Shown: positions 10,101-25,100 of the stretch, in pieces
Position numbering within the stretch: the first letter of the stretch is position 1
Layout: every line of letters begins with the position of its first letter
Assembly: GCA_009760885.1 (NCBI GenBank)
Contig: CM019702.1
Span: forward strand, 48,378,925 to 48,442,924
Direction of reading: 5' to 3'
Source: Achatina immaculata
Lineage: Eukaryota > Mollusca > Gastropoda > Stylommatophora > Achatinidae
DNA length: 64,000 nucleotides
Made by a program: the position numbers and the translations under genes
The notes under the pieces: generated by a model
What the model was told of the DNA's origin: nothing
Seen by the model: the letters and a program-made list of their open reading frames with translations, nothing else
Databases searched by the model: none

Positions 10101-13100
10101 TGGATGGGCTGTCAGTGTGGCTAGGGAGAAAGTCACCGTGGATCCCATAATCAAGTCTAAAGACAGGGAATTCTGGAGAGAAATGACGGCCTATGCCATG
10201 CGGCACAGCACTTGATTGACTGATTGATTGATCTTTACATAAGTTATATTGTGGATTATTAACTAATCTCAGTCAGCCATCAGTTTAAGAAAAATAATGT
10301 TTAAATGTCTCTGTAAAGCAAATAGTTTTTGGTTTTAAGTATATATGTATATACCTGCATGGACAGCTCCATAAATGTAAAGCTGTTCTTATTTTTTGTT
10401 AAAAATAGACTACTTATTTGTAATTAGAACCAGTTGATGATGGTGAAAGTACATAATAATTCATCTTCTTCTTCTTCAAACATTCTTGAACAGTTTGAGG
10501 AAGCAACAGTCCACCTTAGGCTGTTGATATCGTGATGCAATCTGGTCTGGACTGATATTGACAGTGGCCATGTATGCCATCTTTGCTTCTCTTTGCGGAG
10601 CAGTCCAATGGCAGAGAGTACCAGAGATGGCTGTGTGAGCTTTTCTTTGCTCCATACATGATGATGACAGTTGATTTTTATTTGTGGTATCCATGATAAA
10701 AAAAAATTGATAAAGCCTTCCTTCTCAGATCTTTGATCACCACAAAAATTACATTACTCTCTACCTAATTCACCAGGCTTTGTTCCATTCACCCATCCTT
10801 TCAAACCTGTCCTTAGACAATGATCAGCTAAATAATCACCACCCAGAACACATTGTATTGTCTTCCATGGCAGCAACACATTCTTTCATCTTCTCCTAAT
10901 CTGCAGCCCCAGCTATGTGTTGCAGTCAGCCCATTTAAGCTCAGACAGTTCTTTGCCATTTTTTCTTTGGCTGGCTTCTTTTTTTTCTCTCTCTCACTCC
11001 TTCAGATGCCATTACTCTGTGGAAGGTCTTTTATTCTTGAAACAATTCAAGAAAATGAGTTAGGGTCTTGGCCAGCCATGGTTTACAGTACAAGAATCTG
11101 AGTGGACTTCTTTATACTAGGGATTATATTAATTTCATTCTTGAAACTTCTGTAAAGAATTAATGATAATCTTTTTATCCTTGTTTCATTGTACATAGTG
11201 AAAATGACATGACCATTTCTTGCAAAGATGATATTGCTGATACTTACCTTTTTTTCATTTCTATTTTTCTCAGGTGAACTCCCTTAACACCCTGTTCCTG
11301 CATTTTTTTGTAGCCAAAAAAGAATACGTTGAAGGTTGTGCTTTGGAGATCATTCGGACAGCTTTCAATGCAGTTCCTGACCTACATTTCTTGTTTCTGA
11401 TAGTTCCTGTTACAACTTCTCTAGGTAAATCGCTTATTCTAATGTTCCTATGCAGAACAAAAAATGTCTATATGCAGATACTATGAAGACAGACCATATG
11501 CATCACACAGTTTTTATTAATTAATAAGCACAGCTATTGTATGAATCTAAATATATCAGTCATTAAAGTAGCTGACTTTTTTATGTTGGTTTCATTATTT
11601 TATTTTATTTAACTGGTAAAATGTTCCATGAGAAATGAGACATATGCATTGATCAGATTTTATTTATGATTTGTCATAAAATTGGTGTGTCATCACTGAA
11701 ACACAACTTTTTCCAAAGATCATGTGATTCTCTCATTCTTCACAGTTTTATAAGTAACATACGTATTTTCTGCACCATTTATGTGTTTTTTATTTTTATA
11801 TCATGTATTCAAGCAGTTTGTGATTCTTTGCCAACTTTCACAAAAAATTACTTCCAGCATTACTTATAAGTGTCATTTCACACACTTTAAAAAAAAAGGA
11901 AGATTTCACTTTTCAACTTTCAGGCTGTCCTGTATGTTTAGTTTGGTATATTTTTCATGTGCAGATTTGGCAAGATTGAAGACTAACTTACATAAATATA
12001 TAGTTTGATTATTCCTGCAATAGTATATCAGAATTTTATGATCAGTTTGAAAATACTGAAATAAAGGATGGAAATGGAAGCTTTGGTGTGAAGTTTGGTA
12101 GAAAGTCAAACACAAACTGATGAAAATTTCAAAGAACAATTATGATGTCATTAGTTGCTATAGACTGATGGATTGTGTATTAAGGGGGACATCAAAACTG
12201 GAGTGCAAAGATGATACTTTATATGGCAGTCTATAAGACTCACTTTATTTGACCAACAATTTCCCTAAAAATATACTGTTCAAAAAAAAAAGAAACGCAA
12301 CAAATACAATGTTGCAATTTAAACTGAAGTTTGCTGATCAGACAAAGGAAAATTGGCCGAAACATTTATTTGGACATCAACTTCACGTGCTGACCTGAAA
12401 TGTACTCAGCTGATGATTCATGAGCACAGAAAAATGACACTAGTCAAAACAGCATTTTTGACAATAACTCATGACAGGTTCATGAGGACCCATGAAACTT
12501 ACTGAACACAAAACTTACTGACCATGTTATTGAATGCCTATAAAAGATTGACACTCCTAAAATCAATTCATTTGAAAATTCAGTGCGCAAGTATGGCTCA
12601 TTTCACTACAGAATAGTGACTCATCATCATTGGACGTTTACAGACTGGACAGTCACAAAGTGTAGTGGCCAAACAATTTAATGTAATTAAGAGCACCATT
12701 AGTCACCTTTGGAGATGATTTCAAGACACTGGCTCAATTGCAGACTGGCCACGCAGTGGAAGACCCATAGTCACAACTCCTGTCGAAGACCACTTCATAT
12801 GACTGCATCACCTCAGGAATCGATTTGCATCCATGGCCTCAACGGTCCAGTCAATGACAGCAGCTCATCGAATTTCAGATCAGACAGTCAAAACTGGCTG
12901 CATGATGCTGGTCTTTGGACTAGAAGACCCTACAGAGGTCCTGTTCTTATGAACCAGCATCGGCAGAACCAAATGCAGTGGGCGAACCAGCATTGTCAAT
13001 GGGCCGTTGTGAATGATTGGAGAAAAGTTTGGTTTAGTGATGAATCATTCTTTCTTCTCCAGCGACACGATAGATGGAGAAGAGTTTACCACAGAGTCCA

Positions 13101-16100
13101 TGAGCACTACGCCCAGAACTGTGTGGATGAGGCTCCTCCACATGATGATGGAGGTATACTGGTGTGAGGGACAATCAGGTTCGTGGGAAGAAGTGATCTG
13201 GTGCAAATTGAAGGACGCCTGAATGCCCAACAATACGTCACTGAAATTCTTCGTCCTCATGTCCTTCCACTTCTGGCAGCACCAGGGTTGATTTTTCAGC
13301 AGGATAAAGCAGGACCTCATGTCACACAACTCACCACCCAGTTCCTCACTGACACAATGTCCAGACCATTCCATGGCCATCCATGTCATCAGACATGAAC
13401 CCAAAAGAACACTTATGGGATGAACTTAACAGACAAGTCCTCCAGCGAGACGTGGCGCCTACCAATCTCCGACAGTTGTCTCTTGCACTGCGAGAAGAGT
13501 GGGCAGCCATCCTACAACAACAGATCCAACGGCTAATCTGATCCATGTCAAGGAGATGTCGTGGTGTTCATTTCGACTACAGTAGCATTGCGTTTCTTTT
13601 TTTGAACAGTGTAGTAGAGTCATTTAAATCTGGAACTTACCAAACATTTTGCAGCACTCAAAGAGGTAGATGAGACAGATATGTATTATGGAATTCATAC
13701 AACACACCCATAATCACGGCAGCAAAAGCAAGTGCTGGACTGCAGTCAACATGTAAAAAAGCTTGGATATCAGATAACACTTGGAAATACGTACACGATA
13801 GAAGAGCAGCCAAATTAGCCATGTTGATTGTAAAGACAAACCTTGGAAAAGTTTTAGCAAAAGCAACATACAAAGAACTAGACAATAAAGTAAAAAGTTC
13901 AGCTAGAAGAGAAAAGAGAATAAATGGACAACATGGCAAAAGAAGCAGAAAATGTGCAAAAACAGGAGACAGCAAAACTCTATATAACATACAGAAGAAG
14001 CTAACAGGTGCTGTTATTTCCAGAGAAAGACCAGTCTTTAGCAAAACAGGCAACCTATTAACATCAAGTAAAGACCAAAAGCAAAGATGGACTGAACACT
14101 TCCAAGAAATACTTAATCGACCACACCCAAATGAGTTAATAAATCTTGAAACCGATTTACCAGTCCCACAACTAAATGTCAGCTTAGATGAAGTTACACT
14201 TAATGAAATTGAAACAGCAGTGAATCTAATGGCTAACAACAAAGCTACAGGTGAAGATGAAATAACAGTCGAGATGTTAAAAGCTATTAACAGTGACAGC
14301 ATGAGCCAACTACAAAGAATGTTTAATAAAATTTGGAAAGAAGAAAAAGTCACTTCCACATAAAAAAAAGGGAATCATTGTTAAAATACCCAAAAAAGGC
14401 AACCTCAGTGACTGCAATAACTGGAGGAGTGTAACCTTACTATCAGTTGTGTCAATGGTGTTTTGTAAAGTGATTCTGAATAGAATTAAGGATGTAGTGG
14501 ATACTGCTGTGAGAGAAGAACAAGCAGGATTTTGAAAAGGGAGAAGCTGTCTCGACCAGATCTTTACTCTAAGAATAATACTTGAAGAACATATTGAAAA
14601 ACAGAAACTATTAATACTGAACTTCATAGACTTTAAAAAAACATTTGATAGCATACACAGAGATTCATTGTGAAGAATTTTAAGACTATATGGAATACCA
14701 TCTAAAATTGTCAACATCATTAGAGATCTCTACAACGGATATGTTTGTGCAGTCAAAACAGAAGAAGGAATGAGCGAATGGTTTCAGATTGAAACAGGCG
14801 TGAAACAAGGATGTATAATATCTCCATTGCTTTTTGGAATTGCCATAGACTTTATAATGAAAAGATGCTGTACAGGTAAAACTGGCATTGATTGGGTACA
14901 TGGGACCCAAATAGAAGATCTTGATTTTGCAGATGACATAACTCTTATCAGTGACAGTGTGAAATCGATGCAGGAAAAAACAGATTCCCTGTCTTCCTTG
15001 GCTAGCAAAATATGTCTTGAAGTTAACAAAGACAAAACAAAAATAATGAAACTTCTCATTAATCAAGAAGGACAAATATACGTAGAAGGAATGGTTGTTG
15101 ATGAAGTAAACCAATTTGCATACCTTGGCAGCTACATAGACCAGGATGGTGACACCAGGAAGGAAGTTAGAATTGCAAAAGCAGCATTGTCCTTCAAAAA
15201 TGTTGAGAACATATGGAATTCAAATATAAAAACCAAGTTAAGATTATTCAATTCAAATGTGATATCTACCCTCATTTATGCATGCGAAAGCTGGAAATCA
15301 ACTAAATAAATAGAAAAGAAATCAGACTCTTTTGAAAACAAATGCCTAAGGAAAATACTCAGTATAATGTGGAATGAATACGAGAACAACGCAGAGATAA
15401 GACAGATGAGCAAACAGCAACCTGTCTCATGAGTAATCAGAAAAAGAAGATGGACATATGTAGGCATGTGATGAGAAGAAACAACCAGAGAATACCAAAA
15501 CAAGCTATCAAGTGGAGCACAACAGGGTGAAAAAAAAAAGAGATCGACCGCGTGAAACTCTAAAGAAGACATTGTTAAGAGAAGCCAGTTTAGTGACCAT
15601 AACTTACTTTGATGAAGTTGAAAGGCTCACAGAGAACAAGAAAACTTGGCAGACAACTATGCGAGCCCTATATGACGTTTAACGGCAAGGAAAGGATGAA
15701 AGATAGTTGCGTCATATCTAGTGGAAGCTGAAATTTCCAACGGAATTTTGATCAGCTAAAGACAAACTTGGTTACTTGGTTAGCTGTATTTCAAGTGAAA
15801 TGAACTAACAAGCTGTGACCTTTGTATGTCTCTGTTAATAAAACATTTAAAATATTCACCAAGAAGAAGTGGAACTACTCAGTGCAGTCTTCAGATTTTG
15901 AAGTGTTACTGATGTGCAACATACAGAAGACATCTAGAATTTTTAAAATGTGTAAATCGGTTAAAATTTTGTGTGATGCAATGAACCCAGAGGTAGTCAT
16001 TAAATCATTTAGGAAATGAGGCATTAGTTATACTCTAGATGATACTGAGAATAATTTATTGTTTGAAGACAGAAATGATTTAATTTGCTGAAGAAGAAGA

Positions 16101-19100
16101 GATTATAAAAGCTTTGAACATGATAGATTTCTAGGAATTGAGGATGACAATTAAAACCTTTAATATAACACAACATTTTTTTTCCCTTGATTATTTTTTC
16201 TTCTTTTTAAAAATACTGACTGCCTGAAAATTACTTCAGTTTTTAAAAAAAAACTGTCATCATCTTTCAGACTCATCATTAGCTGCTTCATTCAAGCCAA
16301 TGGAAAGAAATGAGAGCGCAGGATTTGATGACAATTATATCCTGTTTGTGTGCAGGCGTCATGAGCATGTGCCAGTGTTGCACATCAGGCAGGCTTTGTA
16401 AGTAGCATGAAATAGATGACACAATTTTTACTGTGGCATGAGGACTGCTACAACAAACTTCTGTACACATGATATTTATGATGGAAGAGTAATTGTTATT
16501 ACTAGTGCTGTTAAAATAATCTTCTGTATGCTTGACATTTATGATGGAAGAATAATTTGCACCTAGTTCTATGAAAAGTAGTAAATATTTTAAATATAAG
16601 TAACCAGAGTTACATATATATGGAACCCCCCCCCCCCCCCCATCATCACTTCAGTCTTCTTTTTATTCAGGCTAAGACCTTTACTTTTACTTTCATGAAA
16701 AACGATGTCCAGAAGAGCATGGTCCTAAATTTCTGGTTTAAATTTAGACCTTTGAAGGTGCCATTATTTTGGTATTGCCATTTGATTGGATACCAGTTCT
16801 TTTCTTGGAAATTAATTTGAGAGTGAAAGAGTTAACTCTATACCAACAATATCCATAACACACAAACACTTTTTATAGTAAAAAATCTCCGTCGCCATGT
16901 ATTCTCAGGAAATAATGAGATATTTTTAGTGTTTTTGGCACTTTAAAATTATGAACTCCCAGCTACATAACAAGGCCATATAAGTGTAGTTATTTTATTT
17001 GTAATTGTTTGACAAATCATTGAAATGGATTATGGTAGTTTAAGTGTTAAATATGAAATAATATTTTGTAGTCTTCATCAATACTGGGAAAAGATTATCA
17101 AAATGTGTGCTTATCACACTCTGTGAGCCAGGGCCAGTGCATGGCTCTTTTGCTCCCTAGGCTGTTAAAAGAAAAACTATTCTCTGAAAAGAAACTAGAG
17201 AACCACAATATGCCCCTTTAAGATCAGTCCTGGATGGCCGTGTGATTTGTGGCCCTATTCAGCAACTTAGTTTGCCCAGTACTATCTCTGTCACTGCTGC
17301 CAGCATACAGCATCATGACATGAACTAAAGATGATTAATGCAAATATTTGAAGAACTCAGAAATGCTGTTTTCTTGCCAGTGTTGAGGATCATGATGACC
17401 TTACCCCTATCTTTAACCGACAAAGTGACATGCTTCAGAATACTTATGGTGATTACTTCCTGGCAGAGTTGATTGAAGCTCAGGATGCAGAAATGCAGTG
17501 TCTTGTGGCTGAGGTTTGTAGGTCTTAAGTTGTAGGTCTTAAGTAGCTGTCTTTTGTACTATGTCCTGATTTCAGAAGAGTGTCAAGAGTACCATGGACA
17601 GCCAAAATAACAAACAGGGAATGTCTAATAAAAGCAAATGTGGATAGGAACCTAATTAAAACCACAAGAGAACGACAGTTATCATTCATTGGACACATAA
17701 TGAGAAGAAGAGGGCTTTAGACTAAATGAAAAGAAGAGGGCTTTAGACTTTCATAACAACAGAAAAAATAAATAGAGAGAGAGGCAGGGGAAGGCCAAAA
17801 GAAAGAAAGTCATGGATAGTCAGATGTAATGACCCAACTGAATAGATGGAAAATATCAAGGACTGAGATCTATTAAGAAACATAAACCACAAATGCCCAC
17901 AGGCACAGCTTCCAACGATGATAAACAACATTAAAGATTGTTTAGCTTAATTTTAATCTGGTAATTATGTCTGTACTTTAGTACTGACACAACACAAAGT
18001 CATTATTTGGTAAAGTCAGACATAGTTACATTTTCTATTGATTCAAGCATAGCAGTATTAATGTTGAAACTTATTTGTTTAACTCTTTCCCGACCGCGTT
18101 ACTTCCAGTCGATCCTTAATATCTGACAATGTGGATGTTGGAGAAGGGCACTGACATTTTGGAGAACGGGGGTCTCTGTGTAAAAGTTATTGTACCGACT
18201 TAATTCCATGATCACCACGTGTGTATTGCACATTAAAATTAGTGGAAATTAATGAAGATTCCATAAATGAAGTTATTTGTCATTAAAAAAAAAAACAAAG
18301 AAAAGAAAAACTGGTGTGAAATGATGGATCGATTTTTTGGCGCTAAAAAAATGTTAGGGCTGAGCAATAAAATCTACTTTATACTTACCTTAACTGTGTC
18401 ATAATCCAATATCAAATACATAGTCATTCAAATTTCAACACAGAAAAATCAATATTTATGGATGTTTGTGACATCTGATAAAACTAACAGATCTACAGCT
18501 ACGAGAAACACATATAGTAAGATAGGTCTAGTCTGTCAGTGTGACCATTCTACCACTCAATCTTGAAATAAACTTGAATTTTACCCCCCATCTTCCATTC
18601 CCCATGCTTAAAATACTAGTTTAACTTTGTATTCAGAAGAGTTCTAACTGGTTAAATGAAAAGTAACATCATGTTTTCAACGAAAGAAAGTCCAAATCCT
18701 TATAGGGCTCTTGGTTGGGAACTGCCTGTGCACAAAGATCCTTATAGGGATCGCTAGTCGTGAAAGAGTTAAACATCATTAACAGAAGTTTATTGTTGAT
18801 AGCTTTTTGCTCTTATGATAAATTAATATTTGGAAAAGAACACAGGTTTGTGAGTGATAAATGAATAACAAGAAATAAAGTTGATCAAAAGGTCTTTTTT
18901 ATCTTTGAGAAGGGAAATTCTTCAACTACAGATCATCGTTGTTCCATGTTTTTAAATAACTGGGGTTAATTTTTTTTGAATTCATAGCTTGTTTTTCCTA
19001 ACAGTCTTGTCTTTCAACAGTTTTCTCACCCATTTTTTTTTATGGGTGCAGCTTATTAAAAAAAAAATATGGGATTTTTGTTTTCCGCAGGTGGAAAAAA

Positions 19101-22100
19101 CATCATATGGATTCATGAGCATCAGCACCGACGTCAATTTAGACCTGTTAAATGAGTGCTTTGAGCTCATTCCTTTCAATGGACTTCGAAAGCCACATCC
19201 AGATGATAACTTCTTCACACCTCCCTCCCCTCCACCTACGCCTCCCAGCATGGGTAAGCTTGCTAACAGACCCCTTTTGTGTCTCACACTGCAATAGTGT
19301 ATGTTATACATCACAGTCATCCTGTTCTGTAGATACTCATATGACACACACCAGTTATCCTCCTGCTCCATAGGTACTGATGTGGCACACACCAGTTATC
19401 CTGCTCTGTAGATACTCATATGACACACACCAGTTATCCTGCTCTGTAAGTGTGTGACGCACTCCAGTTATTCCACTCTGTAGATACTCATGTGACACAC
19501 TCCAGTTATCCCATTCTGTAGATACTCATATGACACATTCCAGTTATCTCACTCTGTAGTTACTCATGTTAAAATGACAACTATCACCAGTTACATGTCA
19601 AACATAAAGAAGCTTTTGGAAGGTACAAAGAGATTAAATCCTATTTAAATTTGGTTGAATTCACATATGAATTTTTTTTTCTCTTGTACGAATATATCTG
19701 TGGAGGTAAGCTAACAATCAACCATACACTTTAAAGTAGCAGTTCTGTGATGCCAAATCCTATTAATATCTCTTTATTTAATTTTCTTTCTATCGATGAT
19801 AGTTTAAGTTCCCTTCTGTAACATTATTATAATATTATTATAATATTATTATTGACTGTATAATTGTATAAAAAAAACATATAAACTTGGTACATGTCTG
19901 GTTTTTTTTCTATCATTTTTTTGTTTTGTCAGAAAACTCCAGTGAGTGTGTATTGTGACTCAGAAATACGGAGTTATTTTTTTTAAAGAAACTGCAAATG
20001 CCCACAGGCATGAGAGAACACAGATAGCTTGAAAAAAATAACAAAGAAAAGGAAACAGTTATGTTTGTATTGTACTATGTCAGCTCTAACAACTGAAGCT
20101 TGTGTCCTTGCAGTGAAGTCTGTAGAAGTGAACGGAGGAGCGTGTAAACTGGAGAAATAAAATTTGAAAAATGTATGCACACTACAAAAAACAAAAAACA
20201 AAAAAAATGAGAAAGACCGGATATAATTTATGTGTGTGTTTGTGAAGACGCTGCCCAATGTGGCAGTCAGCAACCCGTAGCTGATGTGCTAGCAACGGCT
20301 AGTGAACTACTGGTGACCAAAACCCTGTCTCATCTCTCTGTTGGTATCCCCCCTCCCCAGTAACAGGCTTAAGATGGCTAACAGGACAGTGATCACCATA
20401 GTCCCTATGGTGATGGAGCCTGCTAAAGATGTTTTACACATCCCCTGATTTTTGGTTCCTCTCAGCCACTTAACGAAAATACTGCCCTAGCCCACTCACA
20501 TGATTCTGTGCTTCAACACCTACATTGCATTGGCCTGCAAGGAACATCGTCTTGTAGTTTCAGAGAGATAGAAGACAAAAATTTAGACTTTTAGATCATG
20601 ATATCTGGTTAAGGGAAAGATTTAAAATTCTTTTTCTCTGAAAGTCTGTGTAATAATTAATTAATCCATCTCACTGTTTAAGTTTCAGAGAAACACGAAG
20701 CCTCTTGTGTTGTAGAAGGCGCTGAAAGTGCTGAGGATGCCAAAGTACAATCAAAGGTGGAGGAAACTGTGCCAGGGAGCAGTCCCAAAGGAAGTAAAAC
20801 TAGTCAAGGAGGTAAAGAATAAAACAAGAAAAAAAGATATATGTGACATATATAAATGTTCTTAAGTTAAATTAAGTTTAAGTGTTACAGTCCAGAGTAA
20901 AATGTTTATGGTGTGGGGGGGGATGGTAGAAGGGGGCATTTTGAGTGTTGGGGGGGGGGGGTAGAAGAGGGATACTTTGAGGTTAAAAAGATAAAAGCTT
21001 CTTACTAAGAGCATTTGCCACATAGTGTGTATAGGCAGTGTTTTTATATAGGCAGTGTTTTTAGTTTTATCCTAAATATCTTGAGACATTTAAGTGCATA
21101 TAGGAAGATATATATATGGGATTTTGTTTCTTCTTGCCTGTTTACTGTTTGTGTAGGACATTCTCTTTTTGTTCTCCAAGTAGTGACACATCTCACATAA
21201 ATACAGGCTGTCTAGCAGGAATTCAGTGGCATGTTCTGAGATAAGTTTTCTGAATGTAAAATAATTTTTAAAAACTCTTGCATTTTAAACTGCAGCTTTC
21301 TAGCATCGTTTTATTTTCCAAAGCTTCAGCCCTCGTTAAGGGAGAACGAAGACTATCAGACGGAGGAGCAGGAGCTACTCTCACTGATGAGACTTGGTCT
21401 GTAAAGGAGTTGGCAGATGAAGTTTCCAGAGAGGTAAAGTTGGTTTTCCTGTTTTTTTGTTTTTTCAGAATACTATAATGTCTTCTGTGTTTATTTCTTA
21501 AAGATGTCAGCCATGTGAAACTCTAAAGAGGACATTGTTAAGAGTAGTCTAATTAGTAGGCATAAACTCCCTTGATGAGGTTGAAAAGCTCGCTGAAAAT
21601 GGGAAAACTTGGCAAACTATCATGCGATCCCTGTGTGATGTTTAATGGCACAGGAAGGATGTAAGATGTAAGATTTACAGCAGATTGCACCTCAGACTGG
21701 TGGAAAGCTGATTTATGCTGAAGGTGTCAAAGAAGAAAAGATAGGAAGAGTAGTTACTTGATTAACTGAAGCAATATCAACATCACCATGTGTCATCACT
21801 AGGTGGAAAATTAAATGGCTAACTTCACCGTGGCACTTACTCCCACAGTGCACCTGGCTAGGCTGATTCCTGTTCATCTGTGGATGCTGTTTGTCTGTCT
21901 ATAACATTGTCTTCCCACTGCTCCCTTACCATCAGCATTTTGCGACAAGTGTGGCATTCATTATGGTATTGTGCTTCTTGGTTTGACCAAAATATTTTAA
22001 TTATCTTGTTCATATGGTTTACATTATATCTGTTGTCAGTTTTAATTGATCTAATATATTTTTTTTTCCAAGTTATAAGATGAATAAGTTGAGATTGTTA

Positions 22101-25100
22101 ACATGTTGTTCATCATAACTAGAGCAGATTTTTACATCCATGGAATATGGATATTTGACTTTAGGGAACCAAAACTACACCAGCGGGTGTGTCAGAATTC
22201 AGTGGCAGATACAAGGTCATCAGCCAACCAGGCTCTCAAATAATTTTTATTAATCTTTTGATTTTGAATGCTTTTCCACTTCTTCAGTGTTTCATTCCTT
22301 TCAAAATTAAAATATGTCATACGCTTAGTGGAGGTCAGTTCATAAAGAAGGACCACTTTCAGAACATGCCGTAAGCTGTATGAAAACTTTGCAATGGCTG
22401 GCAATTCAGTATATAAAAACCAGTGAATAAAAGGAAACTAGAGATAAATATAACTGACATGTGGATTGACATTTAAAGCCATGAGAAGTGTATCTTTCAT
22501 AGAGGATATGAGTAGGACCTTCAGTAGGTCTTTAACAGTCACCAAAAAAACTTGTAACTTGGCAAAATGATGCAACACAACAGGTGACCCAGGGCTGTTG
22601 GGATGATTAAATGTCAGATTAAGAAGATTCCCATGTTCAAGCTGGTTCAAAGTTTTCGATATAAAGTTATATTGTCACATTTGATAGACATTGTTGCCAG
22701 TTTAATACAGTCAAAATTATCACATCCTGTTGAGATTTTCACCTTATCTAGTTCTGCTTACAGCTATAATCTGATTGTGTATTATTTCATCCAGAATCTG
22801 TTTTCATTCATGGCCTGTCCCAAGGGCTTGACTCCTAAGCCTCTGAAGAGATTTGTACCAATCTATAACGGTGCACCTAATGCTTTCAGCATTCAACTAT
22901 TCTGTATTGCTGAACAGTATGAGATGAGGTACGAGTAACATTTAATGCTAGCTTATTTCTGTCTCATCTGGTATATAGTATGTGCTAAGTTCACCTGCCA
23001 TTGTAAACACAGTAAAATCTCCTGCCCATGGGTAGTGGGTAGTCCTGAAGAGACAAGCTTTGGAGGTGTAAATCATGACAGAAAATCTGTGGAGAGGAAT
23101 GCTGAGACATTTGATGATGAGATTCCTTTTTAACCACCTTCCGGCATCCCCCTGCAGCCCTTCTGTATTTCTAGACACAAAAGTCTCATTCTTCCCTTTT
23201 GTGCTAATCAGCAGAGCCAAGAGAGTTTAGCACAGTGTGTACAGTGCTGAGAGTCTCAGTTGCCTAGGTCGAGTAGGGTTTACATTAAGCAAAATGATTC
23301 TTTGCAACTTTTACAAATAGTTAACATTCACTTGCTTCAAAGACAGAAAATCGGAATCAATTGATTAAAATGTCTATTGTAAAATTTTCCAACCATATTT
23401 GCCAAGAGGATTCATTTGGTTACTCTTTGATATAAGGTCATACATCCACTCATATGTGAAATCAGCAGATCAAATGATCATTGTCAGTTGTGTTCCATTG
23501 GTTTTAAGACATTTTGTTTCTGTTTAAAATTATTATTTTAGATGAAAAAAAAACAAAACAGCACAAAGTAAATGAAAATATGTTGTTCTGATAGTGGAAG
23601 GCAAAGCGGAAATAATTTTACTGAAGAACAAAAAAAAAGGAAATAAGAGCACAAAAAATTCTGAGCTAAGATGTCAGAGTGGGTTACATTCTGATAATAG
23701 AAGAAACAGAAGCATTGAACTTCTCTGTATTTGTGAATCTGAAGACAATGCTACTGTAAAGGAGAGGCTGGTGTCTTCTTTCAATACCAAAGCAGCACCA
23801 CAGAAGATCTGCATAATATCATTAGAATCTAGTATAGTAAACTAAATGAAGTTGAGAACTGAATGACACAAATCTCATGTAATTAAATAACCCATAGTTT
23901 TACAGAATTTGCTGACACTTATACAATTCTTCAATGTCTGAAAAATTTCAGATAGGAATATGTTAATAGATCACTGTATATCTTCAAACATGGTCTTTTA
24001 TTGGATTCATTCACAGTATTAGCATCCTGGAAGTAAAATAGCATGCATGCATTAGCAGAAAAGGGTAATAATAAACAACTTAATGCCACAAAATGTTCCT
24101 GCATAAAAACATGAAATTATAGATTAGATTATATGGTACTTTGCACAAAGAAGTATTCACAAAGACAGCTGTGTTTAATTAACTCATCCTGTACCATGGG
24201 TTTTTAAATCAAATGACCAGGGGGATAAATTTCATAAAGTGGATTGAGACGATTGTCACATTTAAAAGGATCACAAAGACATAGTCTGATTCGAAGTATG
24301 ACATATTGTACATTAGTCGAAATAGGAAAATTTGTATATTGTTTTTTCTAATAAGATTGTTAGTATTTTGTTATTATAGAACAAGTATAGAAAGAATGGA
24401 AAATTATGATGAAATAATTTCACACTTAACCTTCAAGTTAATTCACTGTACTGGCTCCAGTATATGCAAAATGAGTAAAATTTTACACAGAAAATATACA
24501 CTAATTATTTATTTACAAATTAGAAAAATATTTTGGCCAAACACCATAAGAAATAACATCTTATTAGCAGAAATGCAGATGAAACCACTGACAACAATTA
24601 TTGAGGAAAGACGCTGGCGATGGTTGGGACATGTGCTTCGAATGACTGACAACTCACTACCAAAAATAGCACTAAGATGGACACCACAGGGGAACAGAAG
24701 TAAGGGTAGACCAAAAGAGACATGGAGAAGAACAACAGAAAGGATGTTGAGCAATAGAGGGCTCACCTGGGCAAGAGCAGAAAAAAATCAGTAAAATTTT
24801 AACACTAATTGGCTCTGAATTCAACCTCGTGCATGCCTTGTGTCTATGCTTTAGATACTGGAAGGAACTAATACTACCGGCTTTGCCAGATTTTTTAGTA
24901 TCTTACATCTTACATCCTTCCCGTGCCATTAAACATCACATAAGGCTCACATAGTTGTTTGCCAAGTTTTCCTGTTTTATGCAAGTTTTTCAACTTCAAA
25001 AAGGGATGTTATGCCCATTAAACTGGCTTTTCTTAATAATGTCCTCTTTAAAGTTTCATGTGGTCGACTTCTTTTTCTTCGGCTTGTTGTGCTCCACTTG

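Noticed and set aside
13821..15309. Open frames that could be taken for host genes
   Set aside because: They carry reverse transcriptase motifs and belong to a stop-ridden LINE copy.
23594..23845. 83-codon frame in intron 9 as an extra CFAP61 exon
   Set aside because: Exons 9 and 10 already join in phase and match the family without a gap, and the peptide has no recognisable relation to the protein.
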